64,000 nucleotides of DNA from Streptomyces sp. RKND-216 (GCF_004795255.1 NZ_SSBQ01000002.1:1676001-1740000); one strand, 5' to 3'; shown: positions 1 to 8,426, numbered from the stretch's first letter. Translations and numbers: made by a program. Notes: a model not told the origin generated them from the sequence alone.

Positions 1-1470
1 GTCGTGATCGACCTCATCTGCTACCGCCGCCGCGGCCACAACGAGACCGACAACCCGTCGTTCACGCAGCCGCTGATGTACAACCTGATCGACAAGAAGC
101 GCTCGGTGCGCAAGCTGTACACCGAGTCCCTGATCGGCCGGGGCGACATCACCATGGAGGAGGCGGAGCAGGCGCTCCAGGACTTCCAGGGCCAGCTGGA
201 GAAGGTCTTCACCGAGGTCCGCGAGGCGACCACGCACCCGGCTCCCGCCGAGGTGCCGCACCCCCAGGCCGAGTTCCCGGTGCACATCGACACCGGAATC
301 ACCCAGGAGGTCGTCAAGCGGATCGCCGAGTCGCAGGTCAACATCCCCGACCGGGTCAAGGTCCACTCGCGGCTGATGCCGCAGCTCCAGCGACGCGCCT
401 CGCAGATCGAAGAGGGCAAGATCGACTGGGCGACCGGCGAGGCGCTGGCCGTGGGCTCGCTGCTGATGGAGGGCACCCCGGTCCGGCTCGCCGGCCAGGA
501 CTCCCGCCGCGGCACCTTCGGCCAGCGGCACGCGGTGCTCCTCGACCAGAACAGCGGCGACGACTTCACCCCGCTGCTGTACCTCTCCGACGAGCAGGCC
601 CGCTACAACGTCTACGACTCGCTGCTCAGCGAGTACGCGGCGATGGGCTTCGAGTACGGCTACTCGCTCGCCCGCCCCGAGGCGCTGGTGATGTGGGAGG
701 CGCAGTTCGGCGACTTCGTCAACGGCGCGCAGACCGTGGTGGACGAGTTCATCTCCTCCGCCGAGCAGAAGTGGGGCCAGACCTCCGGCGTCACGCTGCT
801 CCTGCCACACGGCTACGAGGGGCAGGGGCCGGACCACTCGTCGGCCCGCATCGAGCGCTTCCTCCAGCTCTGCGCGCAGAACAACATGACGGTCGCGATG
901 CCGACCCTGCCGTCGAACTACTTCCACCTGCTGCGCTGGCAGGTGCACAACCCGCACCACAAGCCGCTGATCATCTTCACCCCGAAGTCGATGCTGCGGC
1001 TCAAGGCGGCGACCTCCAAGGCGGAGGAGTTCACCGGCGGCGGCTTCCGCCCGGTCATCGGCGACGACACGGTGCGTCCCGGCGACGTCCGCAAGGTCGT
1101 CTTCTGCTCCGGCAAGGTCTTCTACGACCTGGACGCCGAGCGGCAGAAGCGCGGCGTCACGGACACCGCGCTGATCCGCATCGAGCGGCTCTACCCGCTG
1201 CCCGGCAAGGAGATCCAGGACGCGCTGGCGCCGTACACCAAGGCGCAGAAGTTCGTCTGGGCCCAGGAGGAGCCGGCCAACCAGGGCGCCTGGCCGTTCA
1301 TCGCGCTGAACCTGGTCGACCACCTCGACCTGATCATCGGCGCGGCGCCGGACAACGCGGACCGGCTGCGCCGGGTCTCCCGCCCGTCCTCGTCCTCCCC
1401 CGCCGTCGGCTCCGGCAAGCGGCACCAGGAGGAGCAGAAGGCGCTCGTGGACGAGGTGTACGAGCTCTGA
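1..1470 (+). CDS. kgd: 2-oxoglutarate dehydrogenase/decarboxylase E1 (Kgd/SucA), 3' part
   Basis: The 5' end lies outside the window; reading frame 1 is open from base 1 and 489 residues are visible. They correspond to the C-terminal transketolase-like region and the 2-oxoglutarate dehydrogenase C-terminal domain (PLPGKEIQDALAPY near residue 400). In actinobacteria this is normally a fused TCA-cycle protein with a succinyltransferase-like N-terminus and a ThDP-dependent E1; that fusion cannot be confirmed here because the N-terminus is missing. The gene ends with TGA and is followed by a strong terminator hairpin. The family call is secure; only the fused architecture is inferred. Confidence 0.95.
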   Translation, partial: VVIDLICYRRRGHNETDNPSFTQPLMYNLIDKKRSVRKLYTESLIGRGDITMEEAEQALQDFQGQLEKVFTEVREATTHPAPAEVPHPQAEFPVHIDTGITQEVVKRIAESQVNIPDRVKVHSRLMPQLQRRASQIEEGKIDWATGEALAVGSLLMEGTPVRLAGQDSRRGTFGQRHAVLLDQNSGDDFTPLLYLSDEQARYNVYDSLLSEYAAMGFEYGYSLARPEALVMWEAQFGDFVNGAQTVVDEFISSAEQKWGQTSGVTLLLPHGYEGQGPDHSSARIERFLQLCAQNNMTVAMPTLPSNYFHLLRWQVHNPHHKPLIIFTPKSMLRLKAATSKAEEFTGGGFRPVIGDDTVRPGDVRKVVFCSGKVFYDLDAERQKRGVTDTALIRIERLYPLPGKEIQDALAPYTKAQKFVWAQEEPANQGAWPFIALNLVDHLDLIIGAAPDNADRLRRVSRPSSSSPAVGSGKRHQEEQKALVDEVYEL

Positions 1471-1512
1471 ACCGTCCACCATCCGGTACAGCCGGGTGAT
1501 GTACGTCGCTTA

Positions 1513-1543
1513 GCGGGGCGGAGGCTGTCGGCCTCCGCCCCGC
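1513..1543 (+). terminator. Terminator after kgd
   Basis: Perfect 13-bp inverted repeat (GCGGGGCGGAGGC at 1513-1525 and its complement at 1531-1543) with a 5-base loop, 43 bases after the kgd stop. It has no U tract, which is usual for Streptomyces. Confidence 0.8.
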
Positions 1544-1561
1544 GGCGCTAGCGTACGGATC

Positions 1562-2524
1562 ATGTTTGCTGCCTACGCCGCGCGGATCGACAGGGACCAG
1601 CCGCTGAGCGGACTGGAACTGGGAGAACGGCCCGAGCCGGAGGCGCCTCCGGGCTGGACCACGATCAACGTGCGCGCCGCCTCCCTCAACCACCACGACC
1701 TGTGGTCGCTGCGCGGCGTCGGGCTGGGCGAGGAGAGGCTGCCGATGATTCTCGGCTGCGACGCGGCCGGCACCGACGCCGACGGGAACGAGGTCGTCGT
1801 CCACTCCGTGATCGGCGCGACCGGACACGGCGTCGGGCCGCACGAGACACGTTCGCTGCTCACCGAGCGCTACCAGGGCGCGTTCGCGGAACGCGTGGCC
1901 GTGCCGCAGTGGAACGTGCTGCCGAAGCCGAAGGAGCTGTCCTTCGAGGAGGCCGCCTGCCTGCCGACGGCGTGGCTCACCGCCTACCGAATGCTGTTCA
2001 CCAACGCGAACGTGCGGCCGGGCGACAGCGTGCTGGTACAGGGCGCGGGCGGCGGCGTCGCCACCGCGGCGATCGTGCTCGGCGCGGCGGCCGGCCTGCG
2101 GGTCTTCGCCACCAGCCGCGACGAGACCAAGCGCCGGCGGGCCGTGGAACTGGGCGCGGAGGGCGCGTTCGAGAGCGGCACGCGGCTGCCGCACCGGGTC
2201 GACGCGGTGATCGAGACGGTCGGTGCCGCGACCTGGTCGCACTCGGTGAAGTCCCTGAAGCCGGGCGGCACGCTGGTCATCTCCGGCGCGACGAGCGGGC
2301 CGAGCCCCGAGGCGGCGGAACTGAACCGCATCTTCTTCCTGGAACTGAAGGTCGTCGGCTCCACGATGGGCAGCAAGGAGGAACTGGACTCGCTGCTCAA
2401 GTTCTGCGCGGCGAAGGGCGTACGGCCCGTCATCGATTCCACCCTGCCCCTTGACCGCGCCCGCGAAGGGTTCGAGAAGATGGCCGACGGCGATCTCTTC
2501 GGGAAGATCGTCCTGACCGTCTGA
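1562..2524 (+). CDS. Zinc-binding dehydrogenase / quinone oxidoreductase family (MDR superfamily)
   Basis: 320 residues with the two-domain MDR layout: a GroES-like N-terminal domain (ILGCDAAG near residue 62) and a Rossmann domain with the nucleotide-binding turn VQGAGGGVATAA near residue 160. The length fits the short quinone-oxidoreductase branch. Catalytic-zinc cysteines of classical alcohol dehydrogenases are not obvious, so an NADPH-dependent reductase of quinones or enals is more likely than an alcohol dehydrogenase. The gene stands between the kgd terminator and a GNAT gene 39 bases downstream, with which it may be cotranscribed. The substrate cannot be told from sequence. Confidence 0.85.
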   Translation: MFAAYAARIDRDQPLSGLELGERPEPEAPPGWTTINVRAASLNHHDLWSLRGVGLGEERLPMILGCDAAGTDADGNEVVVHSVIGATGHGVGPHETRSLLTERYQGAFAERVAVPQWNVLPKPKELSFEEAACLPTAWLTAYRMLFTNANVRPGDSVLVQGAGGGVATAAIVLGAAAGLRVFATSRDETKRRRAVELGAEGAFESGTRLPHRVDAVIETVGAATWSHSVKSLKPGGTLVISGATSGPSPEAAELNRIFFLELKVVGSTMGSKEELDSLLKFCAAKGVRPVIDSTLPLDRAREGFEKMADGDLFGKIVLTV

Positions 2525-2563
2525 CGGACCGACCGTCCGACCGACCTTCTAGGGGGAACCGCC

Positions 2564-3151
2564 GTGGCGGACCTGGGCATACGCGCCGCCACGGGGGCGG
2601 ACCGCGACGCGATCGCGGCACTGCTGCACGAGGTGTTCCGGGACGACCCGGTGAGCCGGTGGGTCTTCCCCGACGACGCGCACCGCGAAGAGGCGCATCC
2701 GCGCCTCTTCGGCGCCTTCCTCGACCACGGCATGGAGCACGGGACCGTCCACGTCACGGCGGACGGTGCCGGCGCGGCCGTGTGGTTCGCCGTCGCCGGA
2801 GGGGAGTTGCGCGGCGGCGACGACCTGGGGGCGCGGCTGGAGAAGGTCGACTCCGACCGCCTGCCCGTCCTCGGCGAACTCACCGAGTCCGTCCACCCGG
2901 TGGACCGCGACCACGCCTACCTCCAGGCCATCGCGGTCGCCGCCGACCGCCAGAGCCGCGGGGTGGGCTCCGCCCTGCTGGCGCCCGTCCTCGCGCAGTG
3001 CGACCGGGACGGCCTCCCGGCCTATCTCGAGGCCAGCAGCGACCGCAGCCGCGGCCTCTACGAACGCCACGGCTTCACGGTGCTGGACCGCATCGTCCGC
3101 CTCCCCGACGGCCCGCCCATGTACCCCATGTGGCGCGAACCCACGGCCTGA
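2564..3151 (+). CDS. GNAT family N-acetyltransferase
   Basis: 195 residues starting at GTG, with an AGGGGG ribosome site 7 bases upstream. The acetyl-CoA pyrophosphate-binding motif is seen as QSRGVGSALL near residue 130, followed by the C-terminal strand YLEASSDRSRGLYERHGF typical of GNAT proteins. Predicted to transfer an acetyl group to an amine; the substrate is unknown. Probably cotranscribed with the preceding oxidoreductase gene. Confidence 0.88.
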   Translation: MADLGIRAATGADRDAIAALLHEVFRDDPVSRWVFPDDAHREEAHPRLFGAFLDHGMEHGTVHVTADGAGAAVWFAVAGGELRGGDDLGARLEKVDSDRLPVLGELTESVHPVDRDHAYLQAIAVAADRQSRGVGSALLAPVLAQCDRDGLPAYLEASSDRSRGLYERHGFTVLDRIVRLPDGPPMYPMWREPTA

Positions 3152-3326
3152 CGGCGGCCCCGCCGACCCAGACCTGCGGCCTGCGTGTGTAGTCGGCCTG
3201 TTACGCTCGCTTCGTCACTCATTCGGGTGGCCAGTGAAGAAATGGGGGAACTTCGCTTTATGTCGCGCTTTGCCGGTTTGCCGTGCGCCGTCGGGGGCTG
3301 CGCCTCGAAAACCGACGGGACCCGTT

Positions 3327-3620
3327 GTGACTTCTGAATTCTCGCGTCTGATGAGGCAGGATTTCTCGGACCTGGAAGCGGCCGAGCAAGCCTGGCGCAA
3401 GCTGTCGACGACCATGGATACGCTGACGGACCGCCATCGCCGCCAGGTAACCGGCCCTCTCCACCACGCGTGGAAGGGCGACGACGCCAACGCCGCCCTC
3501 TTCTACCTCGAAGACGTCGAATCACGGATCGGCATCGTCGAGACCGAGGCCATGGCCATCGCGTCGGTCCTGGAAACCACCAAATTCTGGGATGGAACAA
3601 GCTCAGACCGATCTACGTAA
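3327..3620 (+). pseudogene. N-terminal WXG100-like piece of a split alpha/beta hydrolase
   Basis: Starts at GTG 3327, with GACGGGA about 7 bases upstream, and encodes about 97 residues that read as a helical hairpin (DFSDLEAAEQAW, then HHAWKGDDANAALFYLED), resembling WXG100 or ESAT-6-like domains. An alternative GTG at 3233 would add a poorly conserved-looking leader. In related actinobacterial proteins known to me, such a helical domain is fused in one chain to a DUF1023-type hydrolase. Here the frame runs out at 3620, while the hydrolase frame opens at 3592. Skipping one G at 3591 joins them seamlessly (TTKFW then MEQAQTDL). This is either a real frameshift or a one-base sequence error. Confidence 0.6.
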
Positions 3621-5007
3621 TGCGGTGCAGAGCGCCGAGAGGAATCGTTACAAGGTCGACGACGACGGATGGGTAAGCGATCCGACGACAGAAGGCCTAC
3701 CGCGCCAGTCCACCGATGCCCAGCAGATCATCATGGATCGCAGCGGCCCGCTCGGTGAATACCGGGGGCGGATCGACGACGCCCTGGCAGACGCCCGTAA
3801 GGCGAGCAACGACGGCAAGAAAGCCCTCGAGGTACTGAACGGCGACATCCTCACCGATCCGCTCAACCGCGACGCGGCAGCGGAGTCGGCCAAGGACGCC
3901 GAGCAGGCCATGAAGGCGATCGGCCTGCAGGACCCGCAGATCCCCAAGGACGACCCGAAGGCTGCGGCCGAGTGGTGGAAGGCTCTGAGCCCGGAGGAGC
4001 GCCGGGAGTACGAGACGCTCTATCCCCAGCAGATCGGCGCCACCGACGGCCTACCCACCGAGACCCGCAACGACGCCAACCGCGCCGCGCTCGCCCAGGA
4101 ACTCAATCGCCTCAGAGAGGGCAACGTCAGGGACGCCTACCCGGGTGAGGACTCCGGCGCGGTCAACAAGCGCCTGTGGAACGCCATCAAACTCAGCGAG
4201 CGGCTCGACGCCGGCGACACCGCGCCCGAGGGCAAGGAGCTGTACCTGCTCGGCTACGACACCAGCGACGACGGCCGCGCCATCATCGCCCAAGGCAACC
4301 CCGACACCGCCGCCCACACCGGCATCCTCGTCCCGGGCACGGGAACGACGATGGAGAGTGTTCCCGGCCAGTTGGAACGGATCGACCACCTGCAGGATTC
4401 CGCAGTGGAACAATCGGACGGTGAAAGCGTGGCCATGATTACGTGGCTGGGCTATGACGCTCCGGAGGCCAGTGGTGGGGACGCCAGTCTAAGTGTCGCC
4501 GGTACAGGGCGCGCTGAGGACGCAGCCCCTGATCTGCGCCAGTTCGTAGCAGGAACACAGGCTGCGCACGATGAGTCGCCCAGCCACACCACAGTCCTGG
4601 GTCACAGTTACGGTTCTTCCGTGCTTGGTGCCGCTGCGGCCGGAGGGGAAGGGCTCGGCGCGGACGACGTGGTGGCAGTCGGCAGCCCGGGCATGACAGT
4701 TCAAGAGGCCGACGACCTGCAGATGGATCCCGAGCATGTGTGGATCGGAGGAGCGGGGGACGACTTCATTAGCAATATGCTCGTCGGCGCCACTCTCGGC
4801 CCCGACCCGATGGACAGGGAATTCGGTGGCAACAACTTCGTGGTTGACACCAGCGGACACAGCGGATACTGGGACCAGGGCAGTGAATCATTGGCCAATC
4901 AGGGAGCAATCCTCGCAGGTAAGCCTCCTTCAGAGGCTCCGAAGGAAACCGACGGCACCCCTCCTCCCGACCACGAGCAGGATCAGTACGCGCCAGGCCG
5001 GCCATAG
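3592..5007 (+). CDS. Alpha/beta hydrolase, DUF1023 type, type VII secretion-associated (5' part in another frame)
   Basis: 471 residues from ATG 3592. The first 130 or so are helical and charged, continuing the WXG100-like domain of the preceding frame. The second half is an alpha/beta hydrolase of the DUF1023 kind, with nucleophile elbow VLGHSYGSS (near residue 341), a likely acid in GGAGDDF and a likely catalytic His in DTSGHSGYW. ATG 3592 has no ribosome site at a usable distance, so it is probably an internal codon of a larger gene starting at 3327. A/T-ending codons are commoner than in neighbours, suggesting a horizontally acquired cassette. Role inferred: a secreted or cell-envelope hydrolase exported by an ESX-type system; the substrate is unknown. 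Confidence 0.75.
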   Translation: MEQAQTDLRNAVQSAERNRYKVDDDGWVSDPTTEGLPRQSTDAQQIIMDRSGPLGEYRGRIDDALADARKASNDGKKALEVLNGDILTDPLNRDAAAESAKDAEQAMKAIGLQDPQIPKDDPKAAAEWWKALSPEERREYETLYPQQIGATDGLPTETRNDANRAALAQELNRLREGNVRDAYPGEDSGAVNKRLWNAIKLSERLDAGDTAPEGKELYLLGYDTSDDGRAIIAQGNPDTAAHTGILVPGTGTTMESVPGQLERIDHLQDSAVEQSDGESVAMITWLGYDAPEASGGDASLSVAGTGRAEDAAPDLRQFVAGTQAAHDESPSHTTVLGHSYGSSVLGAAAAGGEGLGADDVVAVGSPGMTVQEADDLQMDPEHVWIGGAGDDFISNMLVGATLGPDPMDREFGGNNFVVDTSGHSGYWDQGSESLANQGAILAGKPPSEAPKETDGTPPPDHEQDQYAPGRP

Positions 5008-5014
5008 GGCCACA

Positions 5015-5536
5015 CTGCACCGCATTCCTATTCTTCTCGCCGCACTGCTCTCGATCGGAGGCTGCGTGTCTCAGGGCGACAACCCGAACGCACCACTACC
5101 TCGCATGAAGAAGGACGCTGCAGTCAAATGGGCGGAGGACTACACGGCATACATGGCGCGAATTTCGAACGCCGAGTTGCTGCCGTCTACCGAGAAGGTG
5201 CACTTCCAGGACTGCATCGGGGAGGATGACGAGGTGGCAGAGGACGGCCGGTACAGCCTCTTCTACTACGTATACTCCCCTGCTCCCGCTGGGGAGCATA
5301 CCCGCATCGTGCGTACACTTCGCCAAGAACTTCCGCAACACGGGTACAAAGTCACCTCGTACCGCGAGTTCAAGAATTCTTACGAGTCCGCAGTATTCCG
5401 GGCCCGCAATGAGAAAAACTCCTACGCAGTCTCCGCCACTACCGTCGGCTCCGGCAAGACGAAACCGCAGCGCCTTTCGTTCGCCGTCCGGACACCGTGC
5501 ATGCTGCCGCCCGGGGTCGAGCAGCAGCAGTTCTGA
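5015..5536 (+). CDS. Small secreted lipoprotein (hypothetical)
   Basis: About 173 residues. A lipoprotein signal is clear: HRIPILLAALLSIGGC, with lipobox I-G-G-C and the Cys about residue 17 when translation starts at CTG 5015, which has AGGG five bases upstream. The nearest canonical in-frame start is GTG 4883, deep inside the hydrolase gene; it would place 65 residues before the lipobox Cys, too long for a signal peptide. The mature part has two further Cys residues (QDCIGE and RTPCML) that could form a disulfide. No enzyme motif is seen. It directly follows the DUF1023 hydrolase and is probably cotranscribed. Function unknown. Confidence 0.65.
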   Translation: MHRIPILLAALLSIGGCVSQGDNPNAPLPRMKKDAAVKWAEDYTAYMARISNAELLPSTEKVHFQDCIGEDDEVAEDGRYSLFYYVYSPAPAGEHTRIVRTLRQELPQHGYKVTSYREFKNSYESAVFRARNEKNSYAVSATTVGSGKTKPQRLSFAVRTPCMLPPGVEQQQF

Positions 5537-5595
5537 CTCGAGAAACGTTGTGTGCGCTCGACCGCTGGGCGCCGAAAGAGGGGAGGAAGCCGAAG

Positions 5596-6218
5596 ATGTC
5601 CAAGGGACTGAATGCCGACCCGGCGGAGCTGCGTGCCTCTGCCGGCGCGTGTGACGACATCGCGCGCACGATGCAGGAACCGGCTGGCAAGGCCGTCAAG
5701 GAGGCCGAGACGGCCGGTGGTTCGCTCACCGGATGGTCGATCGGGACGGCCCTGGGGGATATAGCCACGAGTTGGAAGCCGGCCTTGGACGGCCTACGCG
5801 CCCGGGCGCAGGCTGGCGGAGACAACCTGCGCGCCTGTGCCGACAATCACGACTGGAACGAGAAGCGAGTCTCGCAGGACTTCGAGAAGACGGGGAGCGA
5901 CACCACCACGCAGGCCGCCTACGGCGGAATGCCAACCGGCTTGGGTCCGAGCGGAGTCGTGCACCCGATGGCTCCGGCGACCAGTTCGCCGGACTTCGAC
6001 CCGAGCGACAGACTGCTGGACCCGGGCACGGCGTACGACACCAACATGCCGACCTATGGCCCTCCATCAGCACTCAGCCGGCGCCCGGCACGCACGAGTT
6101 CGGCCCCGGGCCGGACGACGGGCTGCCGGACCCGGGTGCCACCTACGGGACCAACATGCCGACGTACGGCCCATCCGTCAGCACTCAGCCGACGCCGCAG
6201 GTGAACGACTTCGGATGA
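5596..6218 (+). pseudogene. WXG100/EspC-like type VII secretion-associated protein, frameshifted
   Basis: ATG 5596 is preceded by a GAGGGGAGGAAG ribosome site. The N-terminal 100 residues form a helical domain typical of ESX-related proteins (ADPAELRASAGACDDIARTM, later SWKPALDGL). The C-terminus holds two copies of a short repeat reading about LLDPGTAYDTNMPTYGP and LPDPGATYGTNMPTYGP. After the first copy the frame is lost at about 6061: one base appears missing relative to the second copy, and the sensible continuation (STQPAPGTHEFGPGP...) lies in another frame ending at TGA 6216-6218. The intact product would be about 207 residues. The break may be natural or a sequence error. Confidence 0.65.
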
Positions 6219-6242
6219 GGGACGGACCGTCGCCGCGCAACG

Positions 6243-7261
6243 TCAGTCCTTGGGTGAGCCGCGGAGCAGGGCGACCACGTGGGCGGCCGTGGTGCCGAGG
6301 TGGTGGCGGGCGTCGCGGAGCTGCTCGGGGGTGACGCCGTGGTCGCGGGCGGCGTCGCGCACGTCGTCGCGGAGACGGTCCAGCAGCCGTTCCAGGTCGC
6401 GGGCGGGGTCGGAGGACGACGGCGCTTCCGCTGCCCAGCCGGGCAGGTCCGCCTCCGGCGGCGGCACGGGCCCACCGGGCGGTGGCGGCGGCGCGTGGGG
6501 GCCGGGCGGGGGCGGCGGGGGCCGTCCGCCTGTGTGGGCCCGCCGGCCGGGGACGACTGCGGCGGCGCGGTGAAGCGGCCGAGGTCGCCGATGTGGCGGC
6601 TGAGTTCGGAGAGGCCGGACTGCACCGCGCCCTGCCAGTCCCCCGCTTTGGCCTGGTCGCGGACCCGGTCCTGGACCCGGCCGGCGATGCGCCGCATCTC
6701 CGCCATCGCCTCGGCGTGCGCCTCGCGCTCCTTGCACGCCTGGTGGCGGGCCTTGCGCGCGTCCTCCTGGGCGCGCTGCGCCTGCGCCTTCCACTCGCGC
6801 TTGACGCGCTGCATCTCCTCCTTGGCCTGGCGCCAGGCGTCCGCGTCCCCGCCGCGCGGGCCGTCCGCGCCGCCGCCGGTGCCGCGTGCCTGCTCCCGCA
6901 TCTCGCGCCGCAGGTCGCGGGCGGAGCCGCTGACGTCCTCGCGGATGTCCGCGGCGAGCGAGGCGAGGGACTCGCGGATCTCCAGTTCCAGTTCGGCGAT
7001 CTCGGCCTGCCGGTCGGCGAGTTCGGCCCGTCCGGCGTCGGTGAGGGAGTAGGTCTTGCGGCCGCCCTCGGTGCTGTGGGTGACGAGGCCCTCGGCTTCG
7101 AGCTTGGCGAGCCGGGGGTAGACCGTGCCCGCCGAGGGGGCGTAGAGGCCCTGGAAGCGTTCCTCCAGGAGACGGATCACCTCGTAACCGTGCCGGGGGG
7201 ACTCGTCCAGGAGCCGCAGCAGGTAGAGGCGCAGACGCCCGTGGGCGAAGACGGGAGGCAT
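6243..7261 (-). pseudogene. PadR family transcriptional regulator, frameshifted in its proline-rich linker
   Basis: The N-terminus is a clear PadR winged helix (RLYLLRLLDESPRHGYEVI, then SAGTVYPRLAKLEAEGLV), followed by a long charged coiled coil (residues about 85-200). The coding frame changes within the G/C-rich stretch between about 6510 and 6590. Upstream of it the PadR frame is good; downstream, another frame encodes the natural-looking C-terminus DLERLLDRLRDDVRDAARDH and ends at 6243. One base seems to be missing. Without correction the protein runs on antisense to the neighbouring gene down to 6185. It is coupled to the DUF4097 gene (TGACATG junction) and probably represses the shared promoter through the inverted repeats at 8140-8177. 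Confidence 0.75.
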
Positions 7262-7262
7262 G

Positions 7263-8114
7263 TCAGACGTCCTTCCTGAGGTCGTACGCCGCGCCCGCGC
7301 CGACCGCGTCCTCCTGCGGCGGGCGGCGGAGCAGCGCGACGGTGCCGGAGACCGTCTTGACGCGAAGGCGTCCGGCTCCGGTGCCGAGCGTGCCGGTCAG
7401 GCTCTGGGCACCCCAGCGACCGGCGACGCGCAGGGCGTCGAAGGCGCTGGAGAGCGCGCCGCCCGCCGTGCCGGCCTGGACGACGGCGTCGGTCGTGTCC
7501 GGCAGGCGTACGGCGACCTCGCCGGAGACGGTGGTCAGGGCGATGTCCGGGCGCCCGGCGGCGTGCGCGAGGTCGAGGATCATGTCGCCGCTGACGGTGT
7601 CGGCCCGTACGGAGGAGCCGTCGCCATCGATGACAGTCAGGTGGCCGGAGACGGATTTCAGGCAGAGGGGGCCGCGCAGTGCCTGCGCCTCCACGGCGCC
7701 GGAGACGGTGTCGGCGCGGACCTCACCGCCCAGCCCCACCAGCGTGCAGCCGCCGGACACCCCGCGGACCGTCGTACCGCCGTGGACCCCGGAGACGACG
7801 GCGGTGGCGCCGACCACGCCCAGGTGGAGGCGGGTTCCGGCGGGCACCGAGACGGTGACCACGGCCGACCGCTCCCAGCCCTTGCGGTCCAGCAGCTTGA
7901 GGAAGCCCTTCCACGGGAGGTCGTCGTAGGCGACGACGATGCGGTCGCCCTCGCGGCGGACCTCCAGCGGCGGGCCGTGGATCTCGGCGATCTCGACCCG
8001 CGCGCCGGGCGCGTCGGTACCGACGACGTTCACGGCGCCGTTGACGATGCGGACGTCGAGTGCGGCGACGGGGTCGTCGAACTCCAGCGGCTGCGGTCGT
8101 GAGACTTCGGGCAC
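7263..8114 (-). CDS. DUF4097 family beta-strand repeat protein
   Basis: 283 residues with the repeating pattern VSGxVxV, ASVSGDM, TVSGEV and TVSGTVAL spaced at 18-25 residues. This is the signature of the DUF4097/DUF4098 right-handed parallel beta-solenoid. There is no signal peptide or membrane segment, so it is probably cytoplasmic. It is the first gene of a two-gene operon with the PadR regulator, whose ATG lies one base after the TGA. Function unknown; similar pairs in other bacteria are linked to envelope stress, but nothing here proves that. The promoter region carries a large inverted repeat, so expression is probably PadR-controlled. Confidence 0.85.
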   Translation of the reverse strand: MPEVSRPQPLEFDDPVAALDVRIVNGAVNVVGTDAPGARVEIAEIHGPPLEVRREGDRIVVAYDDLPWKGFLKLLDRKGWERSAVVTVSVPAGTRLHLGVVGATAVVSGVHGGTTVRGVSGGCTLVGLGGEVRADTVSGAVEAQALRGPLCLKSVSGHLTVIDGDGSSVRADTVSGDMILDLAHAAGRPDIALTTVSGEVAVRLPDTTDAVVQAGTAGGALSSAFDALRVAGRWGAQSLTGTLGTGAGRLRVKTVSGTVALLRRPPQEDAVGAGAAYDLRKDV

Positions 8115-8139
8115 GGGGCACCCCCTGGGTAGGCAGAGG

Positions 8140-8177
8140 ACGACATATCGCGTCTCTCCTCAAACACGATATGTCGT
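8140..8177. promoter_or_regulatory. Putative PadR operator (paired palindromes)
   Basis: Two 11-bp arms, ACGACATATCG (8140-8150) and CGATATGTCGT (8167-8177), form a perfect inverted repeat across a 16-bp spacer. Each half is itself almost palindromic (ACGA-N4-TCGT), so two dimers could bind side by side. It lies just upstream of the DUF4097-PadR operon start (8114) in DNA that is A/T-rich for this genome. Autoregulation by the PadR protein is inferred. Confidence 0.65.
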
Positions 8178-8243
8178 GTTGCCTCGCGAGGCAAGAAGCC
8201 TTCGCCCTCGGGCCGGCTCTCTCGGGGCACCCCTACCCGGCGG

Positions 8244-8426
8244 CTACGCGTCCTCCTCCTCGTCGTCGAGGCGGGCCAGCCACGTCGCGAGGCGTTCGAC
8301 CGGGACCTCGAAGTCCGGGTTCAGGTCGACGAACGTGCGCAACTGCTCGGAGAGCCACTCGAAGGTGACCTCCTCCTCGCCACGCCGCTTCTCCAGCTCC
8401 TCGATGCCGCGGTCGGTGAAGTACAC
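8244..8426 (-). CDS. Small conserved acidic protein (DUF6104-like)
   Basis: 60 residues from GTG 8426, which has GGGAG exactly 5 bases upstream; a longer reading from ATG 8483 adds 19 residues of non-protein-like sequence. The protein begins VYFTDRGIEELEKRRG and ends in an acidic tail (LARLDDEEEDA). Short proteins of this type are widespread in Streptomyces with no assigned function. No catalytic motif is visible. Confidence 0.75.
   Translation of the reverse strand: MYFTDRGIEELEKRRGEEEVTFEWLSEQLRTFVDLNPDFEVPVERLATWLARLDDEEEDA

Noticed and set aside
693..1499. Long open frame opposite or out of frame with kgd
   Set aside because: Arg/Pro/Gly-rich translation typical of a shifted frame in high-GC DNA; kgd coding is clear in frame 1.
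1334..2242. 302-residue minus-strand frame over the oxidoreductase gene
   Set aside because: No family motif, low-complexity Arg/Ala content, and it lies opposite two well-supported genes.
3592..3620. Programmed frameshifting between the WXG100-like and hydrolase frames
   Set aside because: No slippery heptamer or obvious downstream pseudoknot; simple indel is more economical.
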